Of a stretch of DNA of 7,480 nt, positions 1-5,626 are shown piece by piece. The stretch comes from Deltaproteobacteria bacterium. GTDB lineage: Bacteria > Myxococcota > B64-G9. Position numbers and translations under genes: made by a program. The number at the start of each line of letters is the position of its first letter. Within the stretch, counting starts at the first letter, position 1. Below the pieces are notes generated by a model. The model was not told the DNA's origin. It did no database searches and worked only from the letters and a program-made list of their open reading frames with translations. Location of the stretch: assembly GCA_030591745.1 (NCBI GenBank), contig JAUVAM010000169.1, positions 1 to 7,480 of the forward strand. The letters are read 5' to 3'.

Positions 1-698
1 CGGCTCGCCGCCTTGGCGATACCGAAGTCGATGACTTTAACCCAGCCGTCCTTGGTGACCATGACATTCTGGGGCGAAACGTCTCGATGGATGATCTCTA
101 AGGGCAGGCCCTCTTTGTCTTTGAGCTCGTGGGCGTAAGCCAGCCCTTCCAGCATCTGGTGGGTGATGTATATGGCCATCGGGTAGGGCATGTGCCCACC
201 CTTTTTTCGATAAGTGCGCATGATGGCCGACAGGGCCATGCCCGGAACATACTCCATGACCAGGCAGAGCTGTTTGTCGATGCGTTCCAGATTGAACATC
301 TGAACGATGTTGGGGTGATGCATGGATACGGTGAGTTTGGCCTCATCCACCATCGCTTTAACGAAGCGCTCCTCACGGGCCAAGTGGGGATGCAGGACCT
401 TGAGGATAACCTCTCTCTCGAAGCCCTCAACGCCACCCTGCTTGGCCAGGTAGACGTCTCCCATACCCCCAGAGGCCAGGCGTTTCAGCTCGCGGAATTG
501 ACCAAAGTTCGTCGGTAAATCCGTGCTGCTTTGCATTTTCACCTTGGCGCCGGTGACTTCCATTCCTTTGTTGCCTGGGACCAAGACGATTTCTTGCTTG
601 CAGTGGCTGCAATGAAAGCGAGCGGGTCGCTTGGGGACTTTTTCGTCCGACAAGGTGTATTCGGTGTTGCATTTTTGGCAAGCGATGCGCAGCGGCAT
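1..698 (-). CDS. Ser/Thr protein kinase with N-terminal zinc ribbon (partial, 3' end beyond window)
   Basis: This is a eukaryotic-type Ser/Thr kinase, which transfers phosphate from ATP to proteins in the cytoplasm. The 232 visible residues begin with a zinc ribbon (C7-x2-C10 and C30-x2-C33, MJ0042-like), then a linker to about residue 65, then the kinase N-lobe and part of the C-lobe. Visible catalytic elements are a glycine-rich loop LASGGMGDV (residues 74-82, first Gly replaced by Ala75), Lys100 in VILKVL, a helix-C Glu119, the catalytic loop HRDVSPQN (204-211) and DFG (224-226). HRDVSPQN in place of HRDLKPxN is usual in myxobacterial-type kinases. The gene leaves the window right after DFGIAKAAS, so the activation segment, the rest of the C-lobe and any C-terminal sensor or membrane segment are not visible. 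The ATG at 698 has no clear Shine-Dalgarno sequence but lies 10 bases after the upstream stop, so translational coupling is likely. It is the last visible gene of a three-gene operon. Family call is certain; substrates are unknown. Confidence 0.95.
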   Translation of the reverse strand, partial: MPLRIACQKCNTEYTLSDEKVPKRPARFHCSHCKQEIVLVPGNKGMEVTGAKVKMQSSTDLPTNFGQFRELKRLASGGMGDVYLAKQGGVEGFEREVILKVLHPHLAREERFVKAMVDEAKLTVSMHHPNIVQMFNLERIDKQLCLVMEYVPGMALSAIMRTYRKKGGHMPYPMAIYITHQMLEGLAYAHELKDKEGLPLEIIHRDVSPQNVMVTKDGWVKVIDFGIAKAAS

Positions 699-708
699 GG
701 TTCGACCG

Positions 709-2238
709 TCAGTGTCGTGTTGAGTCAGGTTTGCGTGGTTTGTCGAAGAGCACGAGGGAGGCCGAGCTGGGAAAAACACGAACCTGCTTAGCCCCGAGGC
801 TCAGTATGGTCGTGTCGGTTTTTGCCAGAGCGGATACAATGCCCCGAATTGGGCTGACGTTCGCTGCACCGAAAAAGCCCGCTGGCGTGGTGGCCTCCAT
901 GTCGAATTTGGGAATATTTGACCCCGCCTCCAGGTGGTAAAAGCAAGCATGGGGCATGGTCAGGCCACCGGTGACGCCGACAAGCGGCGAGGAGACATCA
1001 TCTCCGGCTGGGTTGCAATCTCCGACTCTGACCATCAGAATACCCTTGAGCGGATCGACGCCTTCACCCAGGCAACCGGCCGGGTCGGCGTAGGAAACGT
1101 AGTGGCTGGCGGGCATGGCGTAGGCGGTCAAGTGGACGCTGCCCCCACCTTCGCTGCAGTCGTCCGCCCGCAAGTAGAAACCAAAATTGAAAAAACCGGT
1201 ATAGTCTTGCGCTGCGCTATTCGTGCCACTGACCAGGATGACCCAATCCTTGTTGGTCTCCACGTCCGAGAAGCTGAAGCCATGATCCGACCCGAGAAAA
1301 TCAGAATGGTCCCCAGGCGACTGGGTGCCGGCAAGAACCTGATCCAGTGGCATGAGATTTACTTCGAGGTCCTCCAGCAGCCCATCTGGCGTGGTGCCAA
1401 AGAGGTGTCGAACCTCACCGGTCAGGGTACAAGTTGTCGGGGTGGCGGGCGGGGGGATTGCGGGTATTTCATAGCAGCCCATCTCCGCTGTGCCGCTTGA
1501 GGTGCTCACCAATTCGGTGGGTTCCATGACGCAGGCGCCTGCCTCGGGCTCCACGCAGCGGTTGGTTGCACCTTCGCAATCCGTGTCTGAAGCGCAGAGG
1601 CCCACGGACACGCAACGGGATTGGCTCAGATCGCATGTCGGCGTGTTTGGCCAGTCCGTACAGTCTGTGTCCGATTGGCAGGTGCTCTTGCAGAAGGGAT
1701 CGAGGGGATCGCAGAACTCGGTGCTTGGATTGCATTCATCCATGACGCGCCAGAGGCCGGAGTCCTCATCGCAGACCAGGACGGCGTCTAAGGTCAAGTC
1801 CCTGCATTTTACCTGATTGTAGGGGCTACAATCTCCCCGGGGTTCGCAATGCCAGTTGGTCGGATTGCACCAGTGGTCTTCCGGGCAGTCCATGTCTGCA
1901 TCCGAACACGGTCCTTCACATTCACCTGTTGCGTCGAGGCAATAATCGTCATCCATGCAGGATTCGGAATGCCACAGCCCGTCCATGCAGACTTCTTCTA
2001 CGTAAATGTCTTCCGCTACGCAGCGAGTCTCAAAAGTGGAGCATTCCCCCGTGCCGCCGTCTGTTCCTGTTCTGACGCATGTCTCTTCCAGGTAAGGGAA
2101 TTCCAGGGTGCAGAAATAACCGTCGGGACAAGGATGGCTTTGGCTGCAAGATTTGCCAGCCACATCCAGATCGCTCACTGTGCAGGAGGCCTGCCAAATG
2201 CAGGCCAGGATCAACATGATCAATGCCTTTCGCATCAT
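709..2238 (-). CDS. Cysteine-rich putative surface lipoprotein with C-terminal beta-rich domain
   Basis: No specific family is recognised, but the type is common in Myxococcota: a secreted Cys-rich protein anchored by an N-terminal signal. The 509-residue product starts MMRKALIML, has a short hydrophobic segment and a possible lipobox ending at Cys19 (WQASC). Gln at -3 is not canonical, so lipidation is less sure than export. Residues 19-236 hold 29 Cys, many in patterns such as CASDTDC and CQSDTDC, which suggest small disulfide-bonded modules. A Pro-rich linker (about 260-269) leads to a region of about 230 residues, predicted beta-rich, that starts CTLTGEV and may be a carboxypeptidase-regulatory-like or similar beta sandwich. 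It has only 5 Cys. The start at 2238 (or the adjacent ATG at 2235) is chosen because AAGGA at 2243-2247 precedes it. A longer GTG start at 2265 would overlap the upstream gene and hide the signal peptide. The operon partners are a TPR membrane protein upstream and a Ser/Thr kinase downstream. A ligand-binding or surface-sensing role would be inference. Confidence 0.75.
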   Translation of the reverse strand: MMRKALIMLILACIWQASCTVSDLDVAGKSCSQSHPCPDGYFCTLEFPYLEETCVRTGTDGGTGECSTFETRCVAEDIYVEEVCMDGLWHSESCMDDDYCLDATGECEGPCSDADMDCPEDHWCNPTNWHCEPRGDCSPYNQVKCRDLTLDAVLVCDEDSGLWRVMDECNPSTEFCDPLDPFCKSTCQSDTDCTDWPNTPTCDLSQSRCVSVGLCASDTDCEGATNRCVEPEAGACVMEPTELVSTSSGTAEMGCYEIPAIPPPATPTTCTLTGEVRHLFGTTPDGLLEDLEVNLMPLDQVLAGTQSPGDHSDFLGSDHGFSFSDVETNKDWVILVSGTNSAAQDYTGFFNFGFYLRADDCSEGGGSVHLTAYAMPASHYVSYADPAGCLGEGVDPLKGILMVRVGDCNPAGDDVSSPLVGVTGGLTMPHACFYHLEAGSNIPKFDMEATTPAGFFGAANVSPIRGIVSALAKTDTTILSLGAKQVRVFPSSASLVLFDKPRKPDSTRH

Positions 2239-2242
2239 CAAG

Positions 2243-2247
2243 TCCTT
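2243..2247 (-). promoter_or_regulatory. Ribosome binding site of the Cys-rich lipoprotein gene
   Basis: On the minus strand AAGGA overlaps the TAA stop of the upstream TPR gene and lies 4 bases before the ATG at 2238 and 7 bases before the ATG at 2235. It decides the start against the GTG at 2265. The spacing slightly favours 2235, giving a protein one residue shorter. Confidence 0.7.
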
Positions 2248-3019
2248 AAAATCGCCAAATGGCACCCATGCCGCCGGGTGCCGGGTTCATGCTTAGCTGG
2301 GTCTGCGCTTCGGGAGAAGAATCGGGTTCGACAAAAAACAAGACCACCGCGGTGAGCAGAGCCGCCCCGCCTATTCCGTACATTACATTGGCGGCCAAGG
2401 CACGAGTCTCGGCCTGGTCTTTGTATTCTGCCGCTTCGTCGGCCCAGGCGGCTTGCTTGAAGTCATCTTCTGCCTGCCCGGCAAGAATGCCACAAGTGCC
2501 CGCACTGGCCATGGCTGCAGCCCCGACCCCTGCGGCGACCCAGGTCCAGATTCGTTTTGTTTTTTTGACAGGGGCTGTCTGTTTGATGCTGAGCGCTTTG
2601 TCGGTCCCCTTGGCGGGGCCAGGTTTTTTCGTCAGTTTGGGTCTTTTTGTCAGTTTGGGCAGGCCTGTTCTGACCTCATGAAAAATCCTAATGATTTTAG
2701 GAGAGGTGTCTGCGGGTGGCAGGATTTCGCGGTCGATTCGAAGTGCGGCTTCGAAATCCACTCGAGCACTTGTCTGGTCTCCCAGGGAGAATCGAGTAAG
2801 GCCCAAGTAGAGCAGGATTTTGGCGCGGTCCGCTTCCGGCAAGCCCGTTTTGCCTTTGCCCTTCTCCAGGATTGTCAATGCATGTTCGTATTCGAAGTTT
2901 TCGTAGGCAGCCATGCCTTGACGCAGCTCGTCGGATTCGGCCTGGGCCGGATCGCTGGCCAATGAAAGAAGAAACCACAAACAAGTGCCCTGTAAGACTG
3001 CTTTGAAAATTTGCTCCAT
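2246..3019 (-). CDS. Exported TPR protein with two C-terminal membrane segments
   Basis: This 257-residue protein has a signal peptide (hydrophobic core about residues 13-21, likely cleavage after AQA27). A periplasmic TPR-like helical region of about 85 residues follows (roughly 30-117): a YEHALTILEKG helix, then LYLGLTRFSLGDQTSARVDFEAAL-type helices and a DTSPKIIRIFHEVR end. That end resembles small TPR proteins common beside Ser/Thr kinases in myxobacteria. A Lys/Pro linker (118-157) contains a tandem hexapeptide PKLTKR/PKLTKK coded by an 18-base repeat at 2624-2659. Two hydrophobic segments (about 158-181 and 211-230) are separated by a charged 29-residue loop, and the protein ends in IWRF. 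TPRs bind proteins, so a scaffold or sensor role in the envelope is inferred; no enzyme motif is seen. The ATG at 3019 has no Shine-Dalgarno sequence, but no later in-frame start would keep the signal peptide. It is the first gene of the kinase operon, 7 bases before the lipoprotein gene. Confidence 0.85.
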   Translation of the reverse strand: MEQIFKAVLQGTCLWFLLSLASDPAQAESDELRQGMAAYENFEYEHALTILEKGKGKTGLPEADRAKILLYLGLTRFSLGDQTSARVDFEAALRIDREILPPADTSPKIIRIFHEVRTGLPKLTKRPKLTKKPGPAKGTDKALSIKQTAPVKKTKRIWTWVAAGVGAAAMASAGTCGILAGQAEDDFKQAAWADEAAEYKDQAETRALAANVMYGIGGAALLTAVVLFFVEPDSSPEAQTQLSMNPAPGGMGAIWRF

Positions 3020-3033
3020 GATCGATAACTTTT

Positions 3034-3039
3034 AGCATA
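3034..3039 (-). promoter_or_regulatory. Possible -10 element for the TPR-lipoprotein-kinase operon
   Basis: The minus strand reads TATGCT here, the same hexamer as the -10 of the divergent ompA-family promoter, 14 bases before the ATG at 3019. No convincing -35 lies 16-18 bases upstream; TTGCAC is present but only 13 bases away. If real, the leader would be under 10 bases, which fits the missing Shine-Dalgarno sequence. This is a weak call. Confidence 0.25.
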
Positions 3040-3089
3040 GACGAGCTTGAGTGTGCAAGAAAAACGCAGGGTTGCGCCGGTGGAGGGGT

Positions 3090-3118
3090 TTGACTGATTG
3101 AACGGGCTGAGCTATGCT
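3090..3118 (+). promoter_or_regulatory. Sigma70-like promoter of the OmpA/TSP3 gene
   Basis: TTGACT at 3090-3095 and TATGCT at 3113-3118 are separated by exactly 17 bases. This predicts a transcript start near 3125 and a 5' leader of about 25 bases that still contains the ribosome binding site. It lies in the only divergent intergenic gap of the window, where a promoter is required. It was found by eye and no start-site data exist. Confidence 0.6.
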
Positions 3119-3134
3119 GCCGCAGGCCATTTCT

Positions 3135-3141
3135 AAGGAGG
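3135..3141 (+). promoter_or_regulatory. Strong ribosome binding site of the OmpA/TSP3 gene
   Basis: AAGGAGG matches the anti-Shine-Dalgarno consensus fully and sits 8 bases before the ATG at 3150, which fixes that start. It is the strongest ribosome binding site in the window, consistent with an abundant outer-membrane protein. Confidence 0.85.
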
Positions 3142-3149
3142 ATGTCTAA

Positions 3150-5066
3150 ATGCATCGGGGCGTTTTGAATTGCGTAATCTGTTTTGTCGCATTGATTTGG
3201 GCTGGTTTCGCGCAGGCGCAGACGGTCGGTGATGGTTTGGACACCGAGCGATTCAAGCCTTCTACGGATAGTCAAGGCGTGATTCTGACCGAAGGAGGAC
3301 AGGGGGAAAAGGCAGGCGATTTGAATTTGGGCCTGTATTTTCATTACTCCAGGCGTCCCCTGGTCATCAACGATGCGGATGGCAATCTATTGCGTTCCCT
3401 GGTCACGGATCGCCTGGCGGCTAATTTTTACCTGTCCATGGGTATGACGGATTGGCTGACGGTGGCCGTGGACGTGCCGGCTTTTTTCTACCAAAGCGGT
3501 GAAACCCTGGATGTGACCGGCGAGAGTTTGGGTTTGGCCTCCGCTGGTTTGGGGGATATTCGTATTTCGCCCAAGTTTACCGTGTTGCGCCAGGAGCGTT
3601 TTGGCATCTCTTTGGCTCTCTCAGTGCCGGTGACCTTGCCTTCCGGTGATGAGGGCGCCTACCAGGGAAGCGACTCGGTGACGGCCATGCCCACCCTGGC
3701 TTTGTCGCGCACCTTTTTTGCCAATCGTCTCCTGGTGGCCGCGAACCTGGGGTTCTGGCTCAAAGAGCAGGCCGAGATGGTGGATTTGGATGCGGGTCAT
3801 GAGATGTTCTACAAGGCTGGCGCACGTTTCCATTTCGTTGAGGATTGGGCGGTGTCCGCTGAGTTGGCGGGCGGTGCGAGGGTAGAAAGTATGGGCGACA
3901 ATTTGCCCAAGGAAACCCCCATGGAGTGGTTGGCAGCGGTTCATTACTATGCGCCCTTGGATATGCAGGTGATCTTGGGTGGTGCCGTCGGCGCTTTGCC
4001 TGGTTGGGGTACGCCCAACTTCAGGGCGTTTTTGGGCTTGAGTTGGTCACCAAGGGTTCACGACCAGGATGAGGATGGGGTCGAGGACGACAAGGACCGA
4101 TGCAAGACCGAGAAAGGGCCCGCGGAAAATGAAGGATGTCCCTGGCGCGATTCGGACGGGGACGGCTTGACCGACGACAAGGACAAATGTCCCGAGGCTT
4201 CCGGCCCGCGAGAAAACAAGGGTTGCCCCTGGGGCGATGCGGACAAGGATGGCGTCACCGATAACGTGGATGCTTGTCCCGAGAAGGCGGGCCCGGCTGA
4301 CAACAAGGGTTGCCCTTGGGGTGACAAGGACAAAGACGGCCTGACCGATAACCTGGACGCTTGCCCTGAGCAGGCTGGACCCGCGGACAACAAGGGTTGT
4401 CCTTGGGGAGATAAGGACAAAGACGGTGTTACGGACAACCTGGACGCCTGTCCGGACGAGGTCGGCGTGGCCGACAACAAGGGCTGCCCCTGGAAGGATA
4501 CGGATGGCGACGGCCTGATGGACAACGTGGATAAATGCCCCAAACAGGCAGAGGATAAGGACGAGTTCGAAGATGAGGACGGATGTCCTGATTTGGACAA
4601 CGATCAAGACGGCGTGCTTGACAAGGATGACAAATGTCCCAACAAGGCCGAGGTCATCAACGGGTTCAAGGATGAGGATGGATGCCCGGACAAGGGCCGG
4701 GTCGTGGTCATCGTCAAGAAGGACAAGATAGAGATATTGAAGAAGGTCTACTTCGCCTCGGGTAAGTCGGTCATCCGGCGGGTTTCTTTCAGCTTGCTGA
4801 ATCAGGTTGCCCAAACCCTGAAGGCCCACGGTGAAATCAAGAAGATTCGCATCGAGGGCCACACCGACGACAGGGGTTCGGATAAGCTCAACCAAAAACT
4901 AAGTCAGAAGCGAGCCGAGGCTGTGCGCACCTATTTGATCAAGCAAGGCGTCGAAGTGGAACGACTGGTGGCTGAGGGCTTTGGCGAGGCCAAGCCCATC
5001 GGGCCCAACAAGACGCGCGCAGGTCGTGAGAACAATCGTCGCGTGGAGTTTGTCATCATTCAGTAG
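3150..5066 (+). CDS. OmpA-family outer-membrane protein with thrombospondin type 3 repeats
   Basis: This 638-residue envelope protein has four parts. A signal peptide ends at AQA (about residue 23). A predicted beta-barrel domain covers about 25-300, with alternating amphipathic strands such as NFYLSMGMTDWLTVAVDVP. Seven thrombospondin type 3 repeats of DxDxDG calcium-binding type lie at 305-515. A C-terminal OmpA peptidoglycan-binding domain covers about 518-638. In that domain, Asp573 of GHTDDRG and Arg588 of SQKRA align with the diaminopimelate-contacting Asp271 and Arg286 of E. coli OmpA, and it ends with NRRVEF. The protein should span the outer membrane and tether it to the cell wall, with the acidic repeat stalk spacing the two. 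It has its own promoter and a strong ribosome binding site, is divergent from the kinase operon and convergent with the NusG-like gene. Barrel assignment and orientation are inferred; the OmpA and TSP3 calls are secure. It is larger than classical OmpA because of the stalk. Confidence 0.95.
   Translation: MHRGVLNCVICFVALIWAGFAQAQTVGDGLDTERFKPSTDSQGVILTEGGQGEKAGDLNLGLYFHYSRRPLVINDADGNLLRSLVTDRLAANFYLSMGMTDWLTVAVDVPAFFYQSGETLDVTGESLGLASAGLGDIRISPKFTVLRQERFGISLALSVPVTLPSGDEGAYQGSDSVTAMPTLALSRTFFANRLLVAANLGFWLKEQAEMVDLDAGHEMFYKAGARFHFVEDWAVSAELAGGARVESMGDNLPKETPMEWLAAVHYYAPLDMQVILGGAVGALPGWGTPNFRAFLGLSWSPRVHDQDEDGVEDDKDRCKTEKGPAENEGCPWRDSDGDGLTDDKDKCPEASGPRENKGCPWGDADKDGVTDNVDACPEKAGPADNKGCPWGDKDKDGLTDNLDACPEQAGPADNKGCPWGDKDKDGVTDNLDACPDEVGVADNKGCPWKDTDGDGLMDNVDKCPKQAEDKDEFEDEDGCPDLDNDQDGVLDKDDKCPNKAEVINGFKDEDGCPDKGRVVVIVKKDKIEILKKVYFASGKSVIRRVSFSLLNQVAQTLKAHGEIKKIRIEGHTDDRGSDKLNQKLSQKRAEAVRTYLIKQGVEVERLVAEGFGEAKPIGPNKTRAGRENNRRVEFVIIQ
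4062..4694 (+). repeat. Seven tandem TSP3-coding repeats inside the OmpA-family gene
   Basis: Five units of 29 codons (starting at 4062, 4149, 4236, 4323 and 4410) are followed by two of 33 codons (4497 and 4596). Each begins with an Asp-rich DxDxDG(V/L) loop and contains two Cys, in KCP/ACP-type and GCP contexts. The 29-codon units share a GPA(D/E)NKGCPW-type end; the 33-codon units end in (E/K)DEDGCPD. Units 3-5 are the most alike in protein but differ at many third codon positions, so they are not freshly duplicated. Confidence 0.9.
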
Positions 5067-5078
5067 ATTGGGGTTTCG

Positions 5079-5125
5079 ACAGACGCCTAGGTGTCCTGAT
5101 CCAAATAGGGCACCACGGCGTCTGT
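5079..5125 (+). terminator. Long hairpin between convergent genes, probable terminator of the OmpA-family transcript
   Basis: Arms 5079-5098 and 5106-5125 pair over 20 positions: a perfect 9-bp outer stem (ACAGACGCC with GGCGTCTGT), a 2x2 mismatch, then 9 pairs including two wobbles, with a 7-base loop. It begins 12 bases after the OmpA-family stop and runs through the last 13 codons of the NusG-like gene on the other strand. The wobbles are G-U only in plus-strand RNA and become A-C mismatches in minus-strand RNA, which favours a role for the ompA message. Only three T follow the stem, so a classic U-tract is weak. Confidence 0.55.
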
Positions 5126-5626
5126 TTCCAGGCTGGCTGCCACGGCTCGGCCCAGTAGATCCACCGTCACCACTATTTTTTTTCCTCTGGCTTCGGTCAT
5201 CACGCGGCCGATTACGCCCGCGAGGGGGCCCTCCATGACCTGGACCAACTGGCCCTTGCGCATGGCGGGGTGTGGTTCGGCCTCGGGGGCGGTGCTGAGC
5301 AGGCGCTGGAGGTTGGTGATTTCCTGGTCGGGAATCGACACCGGTTGATGGCCCACGCCCACAATTCGCACGACCGAGGGTGCTTGAATGATTTGCAGCC
5401 GGGTTTGGGCCGTCATCTCTGTTTGCACAAAAAGATAGCCGGGAAACAGCGGGCGTCGTATCCGCTTGCGTCGGTCCTTGCGCTTGGACCAGCAGGCATA
5501 CTCGGCAAGCCAGCAAATCAGGCCGTGATGGATGAGTTTTTGCTCGACCTTGCGTTCATGTCTCGATTGGGTGTGGATGGCGTACCAGCACAGGCCAGTT
5601 GGTAAAGAGTCCGGCGCAAGCGTCAT
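5087..5626 (-). CDS. NusG-like (UpxY/RfaH-type) transcription elongation/antitermination factor
   Basis: This 179-residue specialised NusG paralogue would bind RNA polymerase and help it read through long operons. The NGN domain spans about residues 13-110: WYAIHTQSRHERKVEQKL (14-31), the basic stretch KRKDRRKRIRR, FPGYLFVQ (61-68), then VVRIVGVG and PVSIPDQEI. A C-terminal KOW domain covers about 122-175 (KGQLVQVMEGPLAGVIGRV). Housekeeping nusG normally lies in a secE/rplK context, whereas this gene sits directly behind a Wzc-like tyrosine kinase, a setting typical of UpxY- or RfaH-like factors for polysaccharide operons. Its ATG at 5626 shares one base with the kinase stop (TGATG), so translation is probably coupled. 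Its 3' end overlaps the hairpin at 5079-5125. It could regulate its own EPS operon; the exact target is not visible. Such factors more often sit at the start of their operon. Confidence 0.92.
   Translation of the reverse strand: MTLAPDSLPTGLCWYAIHTQSRHERKVEQKLIHHGLICWLAEYACWSKRKDRRKRIRRPLFPGYLFVQTEMTAQTRLQIIQAPSVVRIVGVGHQPVSIPDQEITNLQRLLSTAPEAEPHPAMRKGQLVQVMEGPLAGVIGRVMTEARGKKIVVTVDLLGRAVAASLETDAVVPYLDQDT

Noticed and set aside
129..518. 129-codon plus-strand open frame in the kinase region
   Set aside because: The minus strand encodes clear kinase motifs across this region, so the plus-strand frame is a shadow.
934..1500. 188-codon plus-strand open frame opposite the Cys-rich lipoprotein
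   Set aside because: It is antisense to a gene with signal peptide, ribosome binding site and operon context, and its translation shows no recognisable motif.
2239..2265. GTG at 2265 as start of the lipoprotein gene
   Set aside because: It would overlap the TPR gene and place nine residues before the signal peptide; AAGGA directly precedes the ATG pair at 2238/2235.
3065..3076. Small inverted repeat CGCA-GGGT-TGCG as an operator
   Set aside because: A 4-bp arm is too short to separate from chance.
4062..4694. Regular repeats as a possible CRISPR array
   Set aside because: Units of 87 and 99 bases lie wholly in one reading frame and encode TSP3 modules; there are no short identical repeats with unique spacers.
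4047..4895. Long open frame (282 codons) on the minus strand opposite the OmpA/TSP3 gene
   Set aside because: It mirrors the repeat-rich codon pattern of the plus-strand gene, has a low-complexity Val/Leu/Ile-rich translation and no ribosome binding site. The plus strand holds an unambiguous OmpA gene.
709..5066. Resemblance to the TraA/TraB outer-membrane exchange pair of myxobacteria (Cys-rich protein next to an OmpA-domain protein)
   Set aside because: The two genes here are divergent and separated by the TPR gene, and the Cys-rich protein has no visible PA14 domain or MYXO-CTERM tail. The similarity is only general.
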